Part shown: positions 42,406-52,156 of the stretch, one piece after another
Layout: each line of letters begins with the position of its first letter
How positions within the stretch are numbered: position 1 is the first letter of the stretch
DNA from: Flaviramulus_B aquimarinus
GTDB lineage: Bacteria; Bacteroidota; Bacteroidia; Flavobacteriales; Flavobacteriaceae
Reading direction: 5' to 3'
Length of the DNA stretch: 64,000 nt
Assembly: GCF_039543205.1 (NCBI RefSeq)
Contig: NZ_BAABJH010000007.1
Coordinates: 124,001-188,000 of the forward strand
The notes under the pieces: generated by a model
The model's database searches: none
Told to the model about the DNA's origin: nothing
Seen by the model: only the letters and a program-made list of their open reading frames with translations
Made by a program: the position numbers and the translations under genes

Positions 42406-44680
42406 CCCGTACTTTTTATTTGTATTAATATTTTTAAAATTTTCTTTAGTGTTGCAAGCACAAGAAGATGATAAAAAACGTCCTCTTATTTCCGTTTTCA
42501 GTAATATACAAGCTCAGTATGGCTATCAATTTAACTATGCTAAGGATATTATAGAAAATTATCAAATCGTTCCACCTTCAGAAGATTTAACGTTTACAGA
42601 AACTTTAGTGTATTTACATAAGGTTACAGACTTAAAGTATACGCTTATTAGTAACCGTTTTGTTTTGGTTAATACACAAAAGAATGTTGTCCAAAAGCAA
42701 GATTTACAATTACTCCCCGAAATTATTGTTCCAAGCTATATTATAAGAGGAGTCAGTAAATTAAATAATGGGTCATTTAACATTGATTTTTCAAATTTCA
42801 GTATGCTTCCTGGATTAATTGAAACCGATGTATTGCAATCTATACAGGCATTTCCTGGTATACAAAGCATCAATGAAAATGTTTCTAATATTAATATAAG
42901 AGGCGGAAGTCACGACCAAAATTTAATTTTGTGGGATGGTATTAAAATGTATCAATCTGGACACTTTTTTGGGCTTATTTCTATGTATAACCCGCAAATA
43001 ACCCAAAATGTTTTATTGTTAAAAAATGGGTCGGATGTTAGTTATACCGATGGCGTTTCAGGATCCATTTTAATGCAAACGACTAAGGATGTTAATACTA
43101 CATTTAAAGGTAATATAAGCGTTAACTTTATTGATACTAATGGCTTTGCAGATATACCTATAAATAAAAAGTCGTCAATTCAATTGGCTTTAAGAAAATC
43201 TATAAGTGATTTTGTTGAAACCCCAGCCTATGATAATTTTTTTAATAAAATTTCAGAGGATACCGAAGTAGAGAACAGCATGAATACCGTCATGAATACG
43301 GATAAAGAATTCGATTTTTACGATGCTTCTTTTCGTTGGATTTATAAAATGAGCGATAAAGAAGAGTTGCGAGTAAACTTTATTAATGTAGCCAATGAAC
43401 TAATATTCAATGAAAATGATTTAGAAGAATCTCGAAGAAGCAGCGTGACTCAAAACAGTATTGCGGGTGCTATATATTATGACAGGGTTTGGAATGATAC
43501 ATGGCAAACATCATTAGAACTTTATGAAACGGATTATAAGCTAAAGGCTATTAATGTTAATATTAAAGATTCGCAACGTTTTTTACAAGAGAACATTGTT
43601 TCTGAAACAAGTTTTAAATTAAAGGCTAATTATAAATTAAACAAAAACATTAATTTACTCAATGGGTATCATGTTGTTGAAACTAAAGTGACTAATTTGG
43701 ATGATGTTGATGCTCCAATTTTTAGATCATTGGTTTCTGAAGTATTAAGAACACATGGCCTGTTTTCTCAATTTAATTATTCATCTTTTAATAGGCTTAC
43801 AAATATATCGGCAGGTATAAGGTTTAATTATATTGATAAATTTAAAAAGCAAATTTGGGAACCACGTTTTAGTTTTACACACAAATTTCGTAACAATTTT
43901 AGTGTTGAGGTTTTAGGGGAAATGAAACATCAAAACACATCGCAGGTCATTAATTTTCAAAATGATTTTTTAGGTGTTGAAAAGCGTAGATGGCAACTTT
44001 CTAACAATAGTGATATTCCAATAATAAAAAGTAAACAAGTTTCAATAGGCGTTAATTATAACAGAAAAGGTTGGCAATTAAGTGTCGAAGCTTACCATAA
44101 AAAAGTAAATGGAATAACCTCACAAAGCCAAGGGTTTCAAAATCAATATGAATTTGTTCAAACCAGTGGAAGTTATCAAGCTAATGGTCTAGACTTTATT
44201 TTAAGAAAGCAAATGCGTAATTTTAATACGTGGTTAAGTTATGCATATTTAAACAGTGACTACACATTTAAATCTTGGCCAGAATATAAATTCCCGAGTA
44301 ATTATGATATTAGTCATGCACTAACTTTAGGAAGTACTTATGCTTTAAAAAACTTAAGGATTTCAACTGGATTTAATTGGTTTTCCGGTAAGCCAACAAC
44401 GCTTCCAGTTGCGGATAATGCGGTTATTGATAACAATATTAATTTTGGAGCAAGTAATAGTAGTATGTTGAATGACTATTTTAAAGTGGACATATCAGCA
44501 TTATATGGATTTAAGATTAAACAAAAAACGAAAGTTGATTTAGGAGCATCCATCTGGAATGTGTTTAATAGAGATAATCAAATCAATAACTTTTTTAGGG
44601 TTAATGACGGTCAGGTTGATGAAACCCTACAAACGTCGTTAGGCTTTTCTCCAAATATTGTTATGAGGGTTTATTTTTAG
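42389..44680 (+). CDS. Signal-transducing TonB-dependent receptor
   Basis: 763-aa outer-membrane receptor. After the signal peptide (ending LVLQAQ) comes a secretin/TonB short N-terminal (STN) signalling domain (about 30-95; YGYQFNYAKDII, LKYTLISNRFVLV), then a plug domain with SVSKL-type start and INIRGGSHDQNLILWDG, and a beta-barrel ending in VMRVYF. STN makes it a transducer that reports ligand binding to FecR. The ligand is unknown; no SusD gene is present. Confidence 0.88.
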   Translation: MKIQSSPYFLFVLIFLKFSLVLQAQEDDKKRPLISVFSNIQAQYGYQFNYAKDIIENYQIVPPSEDLTFTETLVYLHKVTDLKYTLISNRFVLVNTQKNVVQKQDLQLLPEIIVPSYIIRGVSKLNNGSFNIDFSNFSMLPGLIETDVLQSIQAFPGIQSINENVSNINIRGGSHDQNLILWDGIKMYQSGHFFGLISMYNPQITQNVLLLKNGSDVSYTDGVSGSILMQTTKDVNTTFKGNISVNFIDTNGFADIPINKKSSIQLALRKSISDFVETPAYDNFFNKISEDTEVENSMNTVMNTDKEFDFYDASFRWIYKMSDKEELRVNFINVANELIFNENDLEESRRSSVTQNSIAGAIYYDRVWNDTWQTSLELYETDYKLKAINVNIKDSQRFLQENIVSETSFKLKANYKLNKNINLLNGYHVVETKVTNLDDVDAPIFRSLVSEVLRTHGLFSQFNYSSFNRLTNISAGIRFNYIDKFKKQIWEPRFSFTHKFRNNFSVEVLGEMKHQNTSQVINFQNDFLGVEKRRWQLSNNSDIPIIKSKQVSIGVNYNRKGWQLSVEAYHKKVNGITSQSQGFQNQYEFVQTSGSYQANGLDFILRKQMRNFNTWLSYAYLNSDYTFKSWPEYKFPSNYDISHALTLGSTYALKNLRISTGFNWFSGKPTTLPVADNAVIDNNINFGASNSSMLNDYFKVDISALYGFKIKQKTKVDLGASIWNVFNRDNQINNFFRVNDGQVDETLQTSLGFSPNIVMRVYF

Positions 44681-45216
44681 CCTAGCTCTATCTTGGCATT
44701 TTGGGTTTTAATAAATTCTAAATGCTCTTCAATTTTAAATTCTGAAGATTTAAAATTATTGGAACGTTTTCTAGCTTGTTCTTGTCTGGCAATACTTCTT
44801 GCAAAACGTCTAATGCTTTGCTCATTATCCAAAATTAAACCAGGAACAGATACGTTTTTACCAGATTCGTCTTTGGCCACCATAGTAAAATATGAAGAAT
44901 TACAATGTTTCTTTTTACCCGTTTGAATATTTTCTGACTCCACTCGAAGACCAACAACCATAGAGGTTCTACCTGTATAGTTAACAGATGCTTTAAGTGT
45001 AACGAGCTCGCCAACTTCAATGGGATTTAAAAAATCGACTTTGTTTACAGAAGCAGTCACACAATAATTTCTGGAATGTTTAGAAGCACAGGCAAAGGCA
45101 ATTTGATCCATTAGATTTAAAATATGCCCACCATGAATTTTTCCACTAAAATTGGAGTGGGATGGTAGCATGAGTTCGGTTATGGTTACTCGTGATTCTT
45201 TGGCGTGTTTAAACAT
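44677..45216 (-). CDS. Acyl-CoA thioesterase (hotdog fold)
   Basis: 179-aa hotdog-fold protein of the YciA/BFIT-like acyl-CoA thioesterase family. The opening TITELMLPSHSNFSGKIHGG and HILNLMDQIAFACASKHS hold the catalytic Asp region, and RVESENIQTGKKKHC is typical of the second half. It would hydrolyse acyl-CoA esters in the cytoplasm; chain-length preference is unknown. Its 3' end overlaps the TonB receptor by four bases. The following 45217-45409 gap has no recognisable feature. Confidence 0.9.
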   Translation of the reverse strand: MFKHAKESRVTITELMLPSHSNFSGKIHGGHILNLMDQIAFACASKHSRNYCVTASVNKVDFLNPIEVGELVTLKASVNYTGRTSMVVGLRVESENIQTGKKKHCNSSYFTMVAKDESGKNVSVPGLILDNEQSIRRFARSIARQEQARKRSNNFKSSEFKIEEHLEFIKTQNAKIELG

Positions 45217-45409
45217 AAGTGATTAATCTTTAATAGTAATAATAAGTCGTTGAACCCAAAATAACAATATATATATCAAAACTTCAAAACAGACTATTAT
45301 TTTTGATAAGTTGTAAATGATTTTGGATATAAAAGCGATTTTAATAATTTTTAAGGCCCAGTAAATGAAATCCTAAATTTAGAAATTAAATTTAAGGCAT
45401 TAAAAAAAA

Positions 45410-46729
45410 TTATTCGTCTTCTTGAGCACGCTTTATAATAGCTTCTGGGAGTGATTTTTTAGCTTTAGCTCCCATTTTTTTAAGTTTTTCAACACTAGTG
45501 ATGAGGTTTCCTCGACCTTCAACGAGTTTATTCATAGCAGACGAATAGTCGCTTTTTGCAGCGTCAATCTTTTTTCCAACACCAGTAAGGTCAGAAACCA
45601 AACCTTCAAATTTATCATATAGAGCACCAGCTTGCCGTGCAATTTCTATAGCATTTCGTTGCTGTTTTTCGTTGTTCCACATACTATCTATGGTACGGAG
45701 TGTAGCTAAAAGGGTAGAAGGTGTTACGATAACAATATTTTTTTCAAAGGCTTTATTATAAATGGTGTTATCTTCATTAACAACTACTGCAAATGCAGGT
45801 TCAATTGGGATAAACATAAGCACAAAATCTGGCGATTCGATATCATATAAATCTTGATAATTTTTATCTGAAAGTTGATCGACGTGTTTTCTAATAGAAT
45901 TAACATGTGCTTTTAGAAATTGAATTTTATCGTCATCATCAGCATTTACTAAGCGTTCATAATCTGTTAAAGATACTTTACTATCAATAATCATTTTTTT
46001 ACCGTCAGGAAGATGTAAAACCACATCGGGTAAAACACGAGAACCATCGTCTCTTGTAAAATTTTGTTGTACAAAATACTCTCTATCCTTTTCTAAGCCT
46101 GATTTTTCTAAAACACGTTCTAAAACCAATTCGCCCCAATTCCCTTGCATTTTACTGTCGCCTTTTAAGGCTCTAGTTAAGTTAGTAGCTTCCTTTGTCA
46201 TTTGTTGGTTTAGGTCTTTTAAACCTAGTAATTGCTCTTTTAAAGCGGAATGCATACTAATGCTTTCTTTTTGAGTTAAATCTACTTTTTCTTCAAAGAC
46301 TTTAATTTTTTCTTGAAGCGGATTTAAAATATTTTTGATATTTTCTTTATTCTGAAGGGTGAATTTTTCAGACTTTTCATCTAAAATTTTAGTGGCTAAT
46401 AACTCAAAATCTTTACGGAGTTGTTCTTGGCGTTCCTCTAGCTCTTTATCGCGTTTAAGGTTTTGCTCCTGAAGGTTTTCATATTCCGAATTTTTTCGAG
46501 CTAATTCTGTATTTAAAAAATCTTTTTCACGACGAATGTTTTCGCGTTCAGTTTCAATTTTAGATAAATTTTGCTTTAACCCATCAATAGTTAAACCCAT
46601 TTGATTTTGGCGTTCTTCAAGAGTACTTTTTTCACTTTTGCTCTTTAGTTTTGTAAAAAGGATACCTAAATATCCACCAATACTAGCAGAAATAAGAATA
46701 GCGAGAATAAGAATAAGACTGTCGTTCAT
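45410..46729 (-). CDS. rmuC: DNA recombination protein RmuC
   Basis: 439 aa. One N-terminal membrane helix (about 4-24), a long coiled coil (about 30-160), then the RmuC nuclease-like domain with GNWGELVLERVLEKSGL and MIIDSKVSLTDYERLV. RmuC limits inversion and recombination of DNA in E. coli. The length is normal and the promoter is well formed. Confidence 0.94.
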   Translation of the reverse strand: MNDSLILILAILISASIGGYLGILFTKLKSKSEKSTLEERQNQMGLTIDGLKQNLSKIETERENIRREKDFLNTELARKNSEYENLQEQNLKRDKELEERQEQLRKDFELLATKILDEKSEKFTLQNKENIKNILNPLQEKIKVFEEKVDLTQKESISMHSALKEQLLGLKDLNQQMTKEATNLTRALKGDSKMQGNWGELVLERVLEKSGLEKDREYFVQQNFTRDDGSRVLPDVVLHLPDGKKMIIDSKVSLTDYERLVNADDDDKIQFLKAHVNSIRKHVDQLSDKNYQDLYDIESPDFVLMFIPIEPAFAVVVNEDNTIYNKAFEKNIVIVTPSTLLATLRTIDSMWNNEKQQRNAIEIARQAGALYDKFEGLVSDLTGVGKKIDAAKSDYSSAMNKLVEGRGNLITSVEKLKKMGAKAKKSLPEAIIKRAQEDE

Positions 46730-46748
46730 TTTAGATGAGAAATATATT

Positions 46749-46778
46749 CAAAGATAAATGTTTTGGTTGCTCTTACAA
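46749..46778 (-). promoter_or_regulatory. Promoter of rmuC
   Basis: On the minus strand TTG (46776-46778), a 19-bp spacer and TATCTTTG (46749-46756) match the consensus, about 20 bp before the ATG. The TTG sits in three imperfect 8-bp repeats (46776-46799). Confidence 0.6.
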
Positions 46779-46861
46779 AGGTGTAAAGGTGCAAAGTTGT
46801 ATGGAGCATATCAAATTATTCTCCACAAGGTTTTTTTATTGATTTAAACTGCAACTGAAAA

Positions 46862-47656
46862 TTATTTTTTAACTCGAAAACTACCTGTTTTCTTATCAAA
46901 GCCAATTAAATCTTTTGGGAAAAGCGTTTCGAAAACACCATTTTCAATAAGGTTACAAGGCTCGTCAGAAAGAACCGTGTCATTAGTCATAACAATTAGA
47001 TTATCACATAATTGAATGGCTAAATCTATTTCATGGGAAGAAAATAGAATTGTTTTATTGGTTTCTTTGGCTAGCCTTTGAAGTAGTTTTAAAATATAGG
47101 CTTTATGATACATATCGAGATGTGTGGTAGGTTCATCTAGAATGATTAAATCAGTATCTTGGGCTAAGGCGCGTGCAATCATAACTTTTTGTAATTGTCC
47201 ATCACTTAACTCAAAACATTTTTTGTTTTTTAAATCGGATAAATTCGTTTGGTTTAAAGCGTTGTCAACAATTTTAATATCTTTTCCAGATAAGTTTCCA
47301 ACCCAATTGGTATAAGGCTGTCTTCCCAAAGCCACCAATTCAAAAACCGATAAATTCTTAGAAGTAATTTGTTCGGTTAAAACCAAACTCATCACTTTTG
47401 CTAAGTCTATAGGGTTATAGTCTAAAATATTTTTTTCATTCAAAAGTATAGAACCTCTTAAAGGGTTTTGAATTTGTGTTAATGTCCTTAATAATGTAGA
47501 TTTTCCAATACCATTAGCACCTATTAATCCAACCAGTTCGCCCTTTTTTAATTCAATATTGATGTTTGTGGCCACAACAGTTTTTGCTTTTTTTGAGGCA
47601 TAACCAATGGATAAGTCATTCGTTTTTAAAATGATATGTTTATTTTTTTCTAACAT
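46862..47656 (-). CDS. btuD: ABC transporter ATPase for cobalamin (BtuD-like)
   Basis: 264-aa ATPase of the FecE/BtuD group from the ATG at 47656. Walker A GANGIGKST, signature LSDGQ, Walker B LIILDEPTTHLD and switch His SSHE are present. It is the last gene of BtuF-BtuC-BtuD on the minus strand, next to the riboswitch-controlled BtuB. The upstream TTG (47686) extension lies in a repeated intergenic stretch and was rejected. A different corrinoid or iron chelate as substrate is possible but less likely given the context. Confidence 0.85.
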   Translation of the reverse strand: MLEKNKHIILKTNDLSIGYASKKAKTVVATNINIELKKGELVGLIGANGIGKSTLLRTLTQIQNPLRGSILLNEKNILDYNPIDLAKVMSLVLTEQITSKNLSVFELVALGRQPYTNWVGNLSGKDIKIVDNALNQTNLSDLKNKKCFELSDGQLQKVMIARALAQDTDLIILDEPTTHLDMYHKAYILKLLQRLAKETNKTILFSSHEIDLAIQLCDNLIVMTNDTVLSDEPCNLIENGVFETLFPKDLIGFDKKTGSFRVKK

Positions 47657-47691
47657 GGATTGTGTTTTAAAAAAAACAAATTCCAATGACT

Positions 47692-47761
47692 AAATTCCAA
47701 AACCTTGCTCATACTTAAAAAGTACGAATTTTGGAATTTTGTTTTTATTGTTTTGGAATTT
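47692..47761. repeat. TTTTGGAATTT repeats between btuC and btuD
   Basis: AAATTCCAAAAC (47692-47703) and GTTTTGGAATTT (47750-47761) are a perfect 12-bp inverted pair. A further copy of TTTTGGAATTT lies at 47729-47739, and AATTCCA also occurs 14 bp before the left arm's copy. The btuCD transcript could fold here, or these may just be copies of a short intergenic repeat. Confidence 0.55.
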
Positions 47762-47770
47762 ATATTCATA

Positions 47771-48802
47771 TCAAAATATCATTTTTCGTTTTCTGACTAA
47801 TAACCAAATAACTACGGGAGCGCCTACAAGCGAAGTGATAGCATTAATTGGTAAAGTTAAATCACTATTGGGTAATTGCGCAATAGTATCGCAAATAAGC
47901 ATCACTATAGCACCAAATATAAAAACAGCAGGTAATAGTATTTTATGATTTGAGGTATTAAAAACTTGTCTAGTTATATGTGGAATAGCTAGACCAATAA
48001 ATGCAATTGGTCCTGTAAAAGCCGTAATGGTTCCTGCTAATAAACTTGTTGCTATGATAATAGTTAAACGACTTTTTTTAATGTTCAAGCCTAAACTTTT
48101 GGCATAATTCTCTCCTAAAAGTAGTGTGTTTAAAGGTTTTATAGAAATAATACTTATAATGACTCCTAACCCATAAATGAGTAGCAAAATGAATAAATCG
48201 TTCCATGATAAATTTCCAAGACTTCCAAAGCCCCAAAAAATGTATTGTTGTAATTGTTCTGCAGAACCAAAATAGGAGAGTACACTAACAATTGCGGCGG
48301 TAATGCTAGCAAACATTAATCCAATTATTAAAATAGCCATGGTATCTCTAACTTTTATAGACACCATTAAAACAGCCAATAATACTAAAAAACTTCCTAA
48401 GCTAGCTGCAATAACAATACCCCATTTTGAAACAAAAAGCGATGCAAAAATACCACCAAAAAGTCCTGAACCTAAAATAACCAAAGCCACGCCCAAACTG
48501 GCTCCAGAACTAATTCCTAAAACAAAAGGCCCAGCTAAAGGGTTTTTAAACAAGGTTTGCATAAGTAACCCTGAAATGCCTAAGCCAGAACCTACAATAA
48601 TGGCTGTAAATGCTTTTGGTAATCTGTAGTTTTGAATAATAAGTTGCCAAGTATCATGCTCAGTAGTATTTCCAATAAGACTATTAAAAATAGACTTTAC
48701 AGGAATAAATACAGAGCCTAAGCTTATATTTATAAAAAAACAAAGTATTAAAACAGCTATTAAAACTATAAATGAAACTTGATATGTTTTTTGATTTACC
48801 AA
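47771..48802 (-). CDS. btuC: FecCD-family permease (BtuC-like)
   Basis: 343-aa inner-membrane permease with about ten helices. Family motifs are GISGLLMQTLFKNPLAGPFVLGISSGASLG and GPIAFIGLAIPHITR, the latter near the ATPase-coupling loop. The start is TTG at 48802: the base before it completes the upstream BtuF stop, so the two genes touch (TAA then TTG) and no ATG lies before the first helix. It works with the BtuF- and BtuD-like proteins. Confidence 0.9.
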   Translation of the reverse strand: MVNQKTYQVSFIVLIAVLILCFFINISLGSVFIPVKSIFNSLIGNTTEHDTWQLIIQNYRLPKAFTAIIVGSGLGISGLLMQTLFKNPLAGPFVLGISSGASLGVALVILGSGLFGGIFASLFVSKWGIVIAASLGSFLVLLAVLMVSIKVRDTMAILIIGLMFASITAAIVSVLSYFGSAEQLQQYIFWGFGSLGNLSWNDLFILLLIYGLGVIISIISIKPLNTLLLGENYAKSLGLNIKKSRLTIIIATSLLAGTITAFTGPIAFIGLAIPHITRQVFNTSNHKILLPAVFIFGAIVMLICDTIAQLPNSDLTLPINAITSLVGAPVVIWLLVRKRKMIF

Positions 48803-50011
48803 TTATTCTAAAGGTTTAAAAAAATAAGGTTTGTAATTTTTTAATACTTCTGGGTGACAAATTTTTATAAGGTCTTTTAAAACCATATCTGGTCTGGTCA
48901 TTCCTAATTCATAATATAAAACACCACCGGTGGCACCAGTTGTATTTGTAAAGGTGTAAATGTTTTTGTTTTGAAATGCTTTGAATATGGTATGGTTTTC
49001 ATTAGCATTTTTTAAAGATTCTAAGCTAGAATAATTAGAGGGGTTTAGCCAGATGTCTGCATCTTTTGCTTTTACAAGAACAGATTCAAAATTTAATTTC
49101 AAACTACCAGAACCTTTAGTATCGCTCCAAAGATAATTTACATTGGCATCCTTTAAAAGTTGAGCTTCTGTGCTAGTTCCGTTTGGTAAATACCAAATAT
49201 CGCTGTGCATGGCTCCACTCAAAATACTTGGTTTGGTTTTTACATTTTGGGCTAATAACTTTGCATCCATATAGTTCTTTTCAATATGGTTAAAAATAGA
49301 ATCAGCTTCCTTTTCTTTATTGAATAAAGCACCAAAAAACTTTATCCATTCAGCTTTTGCTAAAGGTGAATTTTCAACCCAATCGCCATTAAAAACTACA
49401 GGAATTCCTGATTTTTTAATAGTTTCTAAAGAACGATTATTACCATCAATGCCAAAGCCTACAACCAAATCGGGATTTAATTCTAATAGTATTTCGGTGT
49501 TTAATCCATCATTTTTTCCAAGCTCTCTTATCTTTTTCTTATGTATTAGCTGCCTTACTTTTTTAGATGAAATAAAATCTATTCCAGGAAACCCAATTAA
49601 AGTTTGCGCTTCATTCAATAATTCTAAAGCAGGAATATGTGTGGTAGAAGTAACTACTATTTTTCTGATTGGTAGATGTATGATATTATCAAAACGGTTT
49701 TTTTTAGAATCCCAAAAAGCAACATCAGAATTATCTTTTAATAAAGCAAAACGATATTCTTTTTCTGATTGAGGCCATGGCCTTTTTATTTCTAAAACTT
49801 TATAGGTTCCGTAATCTTTGATAGAAAAACCTTTGGCATACTTTAGATTAAGAGTAGTGCTTTTTACGGGTTTTTTTGATTGTTTTCCAAGTTCGTTTTT
49901 ACAAGAAATAACCAGCAATACTATTAATATAAAAGTAATCTTCTTCAATGTTAATTTTTTTATTGATTCAAAAGTAAGATTATTTAATGTTTTTAATGAA
50001 AGATTAAACAT
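48803..50011 (-). CDS. btuF: Periplasmic corrinoid-binding lipoprotein (BtuF-like)
   Basis: 402-aa substrate-binding lipoprotein of the class III metal-chelate/cobalamin type (RKIVVTSTTHIPALELLNE, LNPDLVVGFG). The lipobox is LLVISC. From the ATG at 50011 the n-region is unusually long; a TTG at 49948 would give a textbook signal peptide (MKKITFILIVLLVISC), so the true start may be there. Cobalamin is inferred from the riboswitch, BtuB and BtuG-like neighbours. Confidence 0.85.
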   Translation of the reverse strand: MFNLSLKTLNNLTFESIKKLTLKKITFILIVLLVISCKNELGKQSKKPVKSTTLNLKYAKGFSIKDYGTYKVLEIKRPWPQSEKEYRFALLKDNSDVAFWDSKKNRFDNIIHLPIRKIVVTSTTHIPALELLNEAQTLIGFPGIDFISSKKVRQLIHKKKIRELGKNDGLNTEILLELNPDLVVGFGIDGNNRSLETIKKSGIPVVFNGDWVENSPLAKAEWIKFFGALFNKEKEADSIFNHIEKNYMDAKLLAQNVKTKPSILSGAMHSDIWYLPNGTSTEAQLLKDANVNYLWSDTKGSGSLKLNFESVLVKAKDADIWLNPSNYSSLESLKNANENHTIFKAFQNKNIYTFTNTTGATGGVLYYELGMTRPDMVLKDLIKICHPEVLKNYKPYFFKPLE

Positions 50012-50017
50012 AATGTT

Positions 50018-50280
50018 TACTTTCGCAGAGAATTTTGGTTTCGTTCAATTTTAATTGAATGAATTAAAAGGGAATCTGGTGAAGCCATTTACGATTACCG
50101 ATTTTAGATTTACGATTTTTATTGAGTATTAATTCGAAAATCGTATATCGTAATTTCTAATTCCAGAACTGTTCCCGCAACTGTAAGCTATCAAGCTTCA
50201 TGTTCAACTTCAAGTCACTGAAGATTTATGCTTTGGGAAGACAAACATGAAGACGCAAGTCAGGAGACCTGCCATTTTTC
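50018..50280 (+). ncRNA. Cobalamin riboswitch with a large insertion
   Basis: Core elements of the adenosylcobalamin class are in order: GGGAATCTGGTGAA (50070-50083), CCAGAACTGTTCCCGCAACTGTAA (50163-50186, in two conserved blocks), and the B12 box AAGTCAGGAGACCTGCC (50257-50273). A near-consensus -7 box (TACTTTCG, 50018-50025) precedes it, so the RNA starts near 50030. It would repress btuB when cobalamin is plentiful. The segment joining GGTGAA to CCAGA, normally a few nt, is about 79 nt here (50084-50162). Confidence 0.9.
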
Positions 50281-50320
50281 ACAATTCAAAACAACTTTCG
50301 GGAGAAAAGTATTTGAGATT

Positions 50321-52153
50321 ATGAAATTAATTATTGGCATCTTATTTATTTCTGTTTTTAGCATATCAATTCATGCTCAAACTTTTGTGGATTCTATTCA
50401 GAAGCTAGATGAAGTTGTATTGAGTGATGTTAAACTAAAACGTTATGCTACAGGGTATAAAGTAACAGTGCTTAGCGATTCAATTCTTAAAAAAAACAAT
50501 ACGTCTTTAACAGATGTTCTGCGGTTTAACTCAAATATTTATTTAAAAGAAAATGGTTATGGTATGGTGTCATCTCCCTCATTTAGAGGGACTAATGCCT
50601 CACAAACTGCCGTTGTTTGGAATGGTATAAATATTAATTCTCAACTTAATGGGCAAACGGACTTTAATACCGTAAGTACATCAAATTATAATGCCATAGC
50701 TATTAGAAGTGGAGGTGGAAGTGTACAATATGGTAGTGGTGCTATTGGAGGAAGTATTCATTTAAATAATGAATTAAAGTTTTATTCACATGCTGAAAAC
50801 AGATTAAAATTGGCTTATGGAAGTTTTAACACCAAACAAATCGCATTAAATTCTTCTTTTGGTAACAACTTATGGACTGCCACTATTGGTGCCGCTTATA
50901 ATCATTCAGATAATGATTATAAGTTTTTAGGAACAAATATGAAAAACGAAAATGCGGCATTTGATAATTTAGATTTAAACTTCAATCTTGGTTATGTGGT
51001 TTCCAAAAAAGATGTTTTAAAATTGTATCATCAAAATTTTAAAAGTGACAGGGAGTTTTCATCAACATTAGTAGCGCCCTCAGATAGTAAATATATAAGC
51101 AAAGACTATCGTACCATGCTGGAGTGGGTAAGAATTTCTGGGAGTGTAAGTTCTAAGTTGAAAGCTGTTAATTTACTAGAAGAGTTTAAGTATTTTGAAA
51201 ATAAAAATAGTTCTAATTTTTCCAAAGGAAAGGCAAATACATGGTTGTTTAAGTATAATTTTAACTATAAGTTTTCTGAAACTCTAGAGTTAAATGCTAT
51301 TTCAGATTACAGCTATATTACAGCAAGAGGAAATAGTTTTAGTAATCCCAAACGCAATGCATTTTCCGTTACTACTATTTTAAGTCATAGACCCTTACCA
51401 AAACTACAATATGCGTTAAGTGTTAGACAAGATGTTATTTCGAATTTTAAAAGCCCACTTGTTTATTCCGTTGATGCTAGTTTTAAAGCAACAAAGCATT
51501 ATACCTTAAAAATCAATGCTTCTAAAAATTATAGAGTACCAACATTTAATGATTTGTATTGGCAACCTGGTGGCAATTTGGATTTAAAACCAGAATCATC
51601 CTTTCAAATAGATTTAGGTCAGGAGGTTTTTGTTAAAGATTTTAATTTTAGCCTGAATGGATTTTACATCAAGAGTTCAGATTTAATTCAATGGCGCCCA
51701 AATAGTAGTTTAGGTTATTGGAACCCTGTTAATATTGCAAATGCCGACCATTATGGAATCGAATTTGGCTTAGATGTTAATAAGAAAATTAATAAACATA
51801 GTCTTAATCTAAATTCTAATTACTCCTATACGATTGCAAGAGATTTAGATAAAGCACAAGATTTATTTTATGTGCCAACTCATAAGGCAAATGCAGCTGT
51901 TTCGTATAACTACAAATTCTTCACAATGTTTTACCAGCATTTATATAATGGAGAAGTTACCATTATTGGCGATGAATTAAAGGGTTTTGATGTGGGTAAT
52001 CTTGGACTTTCTTATGCATTTAATGCAAATAATTCCTGGGAGTATATATTGGATTTTAAGCTTAACAATTTATATAACGTCTATTACGAAAATGTGTCAT
52101 TAAGACCCATGCCAAACAGAAATTTTACTATACAATTAACATTTAAATTTTAA
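50321..52153 (+). CDS. btuB: TonB-dependent cobalamin receptor (BtuB-like)
   Basis: 610-aa outer-membrane receptor from the ATG at 50321; codons before it belong to the riboswitch. Signal peptide ends SIHAQ; then a TonB-box-like region (LDEVVLSDVKL), plug (SPSFRGTNASQTAVVWNGI, RSGGGSVQYGSGAIGG) and a barrel ending in QLTFKF. It lacks an STN domain, so it only transports. The riboswitch and BtuG-like partner identify cobalamin as the probable ligand. Confidence 0.9.
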   Translation: MKLIIGILFISVFSISIHAQTFVDSIQKLDEVVLSDVKLKRYATGYKVTVLSDSILKKNNTSLTDVLRFNSNIYLKENGYGMVSSPSFRGTNASQTAVVWNGININSQLNGQTDFNTVSTSNYNAIAIRSGGGSVQYGSGAIGGSIHLNNELKFYSHAENRLKLAYGSFNTKQIALNSSFGNNLWTATIGAAYNHSDNDYKFLGTNMKNENAAFDNLDLNFNLGYVVSKKDVLKLYHQNFKSDREFSSTLVAPSDSKYISKDYRTMLEWVRISGSVSSKLKAVNLLEEFKYFENKNSSNFSKGKANTWLFKYNFNYKFSETLELNAISDYSYITARGNSFSNPKRNAFSVTTILSHRPLPKLQYALSVRQDVISNFKSPLVYSVDASFKATKHYTLKINASKNYRVPTFNDLYWQPGGNLDLKPESSFQIDLGQEVFVKDFNFSLNGFYIKSSDLIQWRPNSSLGYWNPVNIANADHYGIEFGLDVNKKINKHSLNLNSNYSYTIARDLDKAQDLFYVPTHKANAAVSYNYKFFTMFYQHLYNGEVTIIGDELKGFDVGNLGLSYAFNANNSWEYILDFKLNNLYNVYYENVSLRPMPNRNFTIQLTFKF

Positions 52154-52156
52154 ACT

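Noticed and set aside
46776..46799. Three imperfect 8-bp repeats (AAAGGTG-like) as an operator
   Set aside because: Short and imperfect; the first unit is already explained by the rmuC -33 element.
50228..50320. Upstream extension of the BtuB reading frame
   Set aside because: These codons contain the B12 box of the riboswitch and no signal peptide; the ATG at 50321 starts a proper one.
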